Shown here: one piece after another, positions 60,456 through 64,000 of the stretch
Layout of the letters: every line of letters begins with the position of its first letter
Position numbering within the stretch: position 1 is the first letter of the stretch
Source: Symbiodinium natans
Taxonomy: Eukaryota > Sar > Dinophyceae > Suessiales > Symbiodiniaceae
Length of the DNA: 64,000 nucleotides
Assembly: GCA_905221605.1 (NCBI GenBank)
Contig: CAJNDS010001336.1
Coordinates: forward strand, 62,001-126,000
Direction of reading: 5' to 3'
Notes under the pieces: model-generated
Database searches by the model: none
What the model was told of the DNA's origin: nothing
Seen by the model: only the letters and a program-made list of their open reading frames with translations
Program-made: the position numbers and the translations under genes

Positions 60456-60830
60456 CTAAGAAGTTTGAGGAGTTTGGGGCCGTAGGGGTCGCGGTGCTGG
60501 ATTTTCGGACTTTGGGATTTTCGAAGCGTGTCGGGAAAACCAACAAGTTCGCATAATCAGTCGGCGAGATACCTCCTTCTCATCAGCGAAAAAGATCTCC
60601 ACAAGACGGCGATCGAAGCATCCATTGCCTGCCGGAACAATGGGGGAAGTTGGCTGCAGGACTGTGAGCCGGAAGTCTACTTGGGCCCAGAGAAATCGCT
60701 TTAAAAACGATGCTTCCATTGTACCCTCTGTAAGGGAACTTAAACCACAAAAAAAGCTTGGGACCATTCCTGTTCTTGAATGCTTCTTGGAAATATATGT
60801 TTTCTGGTGCATTTTAATTGAAAGAGCCAA
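60456..60830 (-). CDS. Possible coding segment on the minus strand
   Basis: A 124-codon minus-strand frame reads EASFLKRFLWAQVDFRLTVL, PTSPIVPAGNGCFDRRLVEI and FFADEKEVSRRLIM, which is convincing as protein. The last 25 residues (Pro-rich, PRPLRPQTPQ) are probably intron. No family is recognised. It could be an upstream exon of the minus-strand gene ending at 57035. Confidence 0.35.
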   Translation of the reverse strand: MALSIKMHQKTYISKKHSRTGMVPSFFCGLSSLTEGTMEASFLKRFLWAQVDFRLTVLQPTSPIVPAGNGCFDRRLVEIFFADEKEVSRRLIMRTCWFSRHASKIPKSENPAPRPLRPQTPQTS

Positions 60831-60892
60831 AGCCGGTCTAATGGCCCACCAACTCTTCTGCTGTACTGCCCCGGGGGTTCCCGGAAAGGATG

Positions 60893-61010
60893 GGTTTAGG
60901 GTTTAGGGTTTAGGGTTTAGGGTTTAGAGTTTAGGGTTTAGGGTTTAGGGTTTGGGGTTTAGGGCTTAGGGCTTAGGGTTTAGGGCTTAGGGTTTAGGGT
61001 TTGGGGTTTC
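60893..61010 (+). repeat. (TTTAGGG)n tract
   Basis: About 16 units with a few CTTAGGG and TTTGGGG changes. Confidence 0.95.
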
Positions 61011-61314
61011 TGGTGGTAAGGCCTTGGACCAATTCAGGACGGCTACGGGAAGGAGCTCTTGCACCGTTGGAGGGTCGTGGGTCTTGCTCTTGCAGTCTCT
61101 CTCCCTCTCTCTGCATCTCTCGTGCGCCCATACTGCAGATCACCCTCAAGTTGAGTAAAAAAACCTACCTTGAAGACCACCCGACATTGCAAAGACCGGC
61201 CTGTGCAACTTCAAAGCAACCCTCACACAGACCCTAACAGGACTTGCAGGGACAGTAAAAAGGCATGCTTTGGGGTTACTTAGGGGGTTTATACTACCCC
61301 CCCTCCCCCTCTTC

Positions 61315-61472
61315 CCAAACCCTAAATGCCCTAAACCCTAAATGCCCTAAACCCTAAACCCGAAACCCGAAATGCCCTAAACCCTAAACCCTAAACCCTA
61401 AACCCTAAACCCTAAACCCTAAACCCTAAACCCTAAACCCTAAACCCTAAACCCTAAACCCTAAACCCTAAA
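61315..61472 (-). repeat. (CCCTAAA)n tract
   Basis: The left part has CCCTAAATG and CCCGAAA variants; the right 90 bp are perfect. Together with 60893-61010 it gives a TTTAGGG-then-CCCTAAA pair about 300 bp apart. Confidence 0.95.
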
Positions 61473-64000
61473 GGCTCAGGTGCTCTTGGCGTCATCCTTG
61501 GCCGCCCGATGGCGAGCCAGCGTGGAGCTGGAGGTGAGGTAGGGAAAGTAGCCTCGGCGCTCTTTGAGCCTTTCGTATTTTAGACCGCCCACATCCCCCC
61601 GAAATAAACAAAACTGTTTTTTTTTGTTAAGTGATTGCTGCTACATTGTGGACATCTGTAAACAGAACTGCACGATTCGTTGAAGCTTCTGCCTGTGATC
61701 CAGAACGGTTCCATCGTCGACCCTGGGCGTTAATCGCGGTGACGCACGAAGCGTGGGCCAAAAACTCGCTTCCTGCTGGCCCGAAAGCGGTGTGTGTGTG
61801 TGTGTGTGTGGAGACTAACACACGGAAAGGTTGGAGCGGGCTTCCGACAGTGCGGGCTGATCGCAAGGTAGCTGTCGCCCGAAGAGATGGCCCAGGGCTA
61901 GCCCCAGTGAGACGTGGCCAACTTGATGCAGCAGCCAAAGCAGATTCCTCCAGTGTTTCTCTCATCCCCTATAAACAGCTGGGCCACCTGCTCAGCTCCT
62001 GAACACATTGCTCAGGGTCCTAAACTCTACTGTCGGATTGAACAACATCCCAACTCAATACAGCCCCCAACCATGTGCAGCAAGAAGCAAAGCTGGTCAC
62101 TTCCATCGCGATCGCTCAGCGCCAGCTGAAAGCAATGCACCACGACAGCACTCTTTTCAGCCTCAGGGGACGCGTGCTCGTAAAGTTTGGCTTTGCTGCT
62201 GGCATCCACGAAGCTCCACACCCCAAACCGCCTAACTTCCCACTGCTAGGACTGCTAATATTCTGACTCTGGTGTTTATTGCCACGGTTACTACTAAAAC
62301 GCTGAACCTGACGACTATTGCCACCATAACTGTGACACTGAACTTCGAGGGCGAGGCCAACTTGGTAAAAACATCTACCTCGGGCTCCTTAGAGGTGGGA
62401 TCCAGTTCCAAGCCGTGTGCCGAAAATCAACTGCATTCTCTGGAACCCCCACCAACAACATTCTTTATTATTCAGGGTAAGATGGGGATTATTATTCTTT
62501 TATTCTTTTGGGGTTCTCAAGCAAATAGTTGTCATCAGTATGATCTCGGTGGCATATTGTGCCATGTGCCGCCGAGTAGCGCCGTCATCGTGCTCTGCTC
62601 TCGCGCTGGGCAGACACTGTCCGTGGTTGATCCTCGGCTTGGTGGCTTCTGACCTAAGGCCTCTTCTCGCCTATTTACTCGAAAAAGCGTCAGGGTGGGG
62701 GGGCTTAGGGTTTGGTGATTATGCAAAGAAGGGCAGTGCACCCTTTGAGGGTTTGATTTCAAGGTGTCATTCCCCTAGGTCGCAGGGCATCCTAGTTCAG
62801 GGGGCGTTGGGGAGCGAACCCCAGAAGATGCCCCTTGAGTCCCACCTTTTCAAGCTTCGGGGTGGAGAGCATGGAAGACCCAAATCGCAACAACATGCCC
62901 GCGGGCCCTTTGATGCCATCTCACCTGCACCTTCGCCCAGGCCACGAGCAGAAGGGTTTTTCGCTGTGCAAGAAGGTTGCACCACTAAACCCTAAACCCT
63001 AAACCCTAAAGGCCCCAAACTCTAAACCCCAAAGCGCCCCCAAATCCGAAGGAGAGGAAAGCCCGCCCCTGCTCGGACCGCTCCCTGCGCCGCGCGTCGC
63101 GCAGACCCCATGTCTCCGCAGGTTTTCCAGGGCCAGGTCAAAGGTCTCCTGCTCCGGGCTTTGCCCGAAACCCTACGTAGGGGAACCGCAGTCCAGGTCG
63201 TTTAGGTTGGCCCTGAAAGGCCCGTGGAAGAATTCCTTCAAAATCGGGGGTACCCCAATTCTGGCCCGAACGCTGGGCCGCTGGGCCCCCTAAAAACTTA
63301 CGGCTTTCGGGTTTTAGGGTCAGGGCTCTAGGTTTGCATTCTAGCGCTTTTGACGCAGCCCCCACATCGTCTACAACTTGAAGGCCCCTTGAGAACTTGG
63401 GAGGTTCTCTACATTGTGGCTGCTTCAGGGGGATTCTATTAGAATGCGGCCCGTAATTCAGAGAATCCCCTCCCCCTACGCCCTAAACCCCCGAGTCAGT
63501 GCACGTGAGGGGCCTTGGCCGGCTCGAAAGCGAGGACGGTCAGAACCCCCGGTCCCTTCCTTCCCACAGCACAAGTTCTAAATAGTGATTAAGGGCTTTT
63601 GAGGGCTTGTAGGGAGGAGTTTGAAGGTGTCAGGGTGACTTCCGGAGTCGGGTACCCCTTCGAGTCCTCCCTCTAGACGAACCCCCAAACTCTCAACCCT
63701 AAACCAAGCTGCTTCTTGAAGGGGGCTCTTGGTTATAGTGGCGGTTGGGATTGAGGACTTGGGGGGCTAAGGGGCAAGCAGGAAAACTCCTGCTTTTTTG
63801 GGGATTTGAGATGCCCCAAAGATTTGTGGCTCCGTCTGTGGCCAGACCATGAGTCTTCCTGGGGTGGTCATGTGAACCCCTCAACCCCTAAACTTGCCCT
63901 AAACCCTTTCAAGTGTACCTGGGGAGTCCAGGAGAGCTCTGATGTGAACATGTCCACATGCAAAGATGCAATTTCTGTCGCGCCCGTAGACGCCCCGGCC
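61473..64000. other. Right end: possible exons and scattered repeat
   Basis: About 61545-61485 could be a minus-strand terminal exon after CCTCACCTCCAG (TLARHRAAKDDAKST then stop), though the plus strand is also open with AG and GT ends. At 61631-62002 both strands are open for more than 110 codons around a (GT)n run. The interval 62000-62270 is also open on both strands. About 63165-63060 reads PEQETFDLALENLRRHGVCA on the minus strand, a good exon candidate. CCCTAAA units lie at 62985-63009. I see no recognisable domain in this stretch. Confidence 0.25.

Noticed and set aside
35700-61472. CRISPR-like spaced repeats
   Set aside because: Repeats are tandem heptamers or degenerate minisatellites without regular unique spacers, and the DNA is eukaryotic.
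61631-62002. A 123-codon plus-strand ORF containing a GT repeat
   Set aside because: The antisense frame is equally long and the (GT)n run bridges otherwise separate open segments; no strand can be chosen.

Overview
The window looks like nuclear DNA of an intron-rich protist, most likely a dinoflagellate. The evidence is the abundant TTTAGGG/CCCTAAA telomere-type repeat, introns with GT-AG and GC-AG ends, many degraded LINE retrotransposons with long ORFs, and no bacterial gene layout. Other lineages with TTTAGGG telomeres cannot be excluded from sequence alone. No rRNA, convincing tRNA, CRISPR array or prokaryotic operon was seen.

Zone 1 (about 0.7-7.9 kb) is a compact cassette. A minus-strand 263-codon ORF of unknown function faces a plus-strand series: a short ORF, a single in-frame TGA, an 895-codon reverse transcriptase (RT) of Penelope-like type with YVDN in place of YVDD, a 439-codon unknown protein and a 74-codon unknown protein. 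A CTCTTT repeat and a 100-N assembly gap follow.

Zone 2 (about 8.0-35.6 kb) is a graveyard of LINEs, nearly all on the minus strand and lying head to tail. Two families are visible. One (copies A and B) has an RT followed by four C-terminal zinc fingers and an associated 205-codon ORF1-like protein. The other (copies C to F, plus a 5' piece G) has ORF1, an AP-type endonuclease, RT and C-terminal Cys motifs. Every copy is broken by truncation, frameshift, stop, inversion or loss of a catalytic residue. One 5'-truncated plus-strand insertion (H) has a clean 14-bp target-site duplication and splits a gag-like fragment.

Zone 3 (about 35.6-64 kb) appears gene-free if only long ORFs are considered: telomere-type tracts in both orientations, GA, CA and TA microsatellites, C homopolymers and foldback elements. 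Read for exons, the short unique spacers between tracts contain open, phase-compatible coding segments with splice sites. I infer several genes with small exons and introns filled with telomere-type repeat: minus strand about 37.9-42.3 kb, minus 44.0-48.6 kb, plus 50.3-53.1 kb, plus 56.4-56.9 kb and minus 57.0-58.9 kb or beyond. In at least four introns the 5' splice site is the first GT of a GTTTAGGG unit. This telomere-repeat intron organisation is the most unusual signal in the window. The gene models are hand-made and need transcript evidence.
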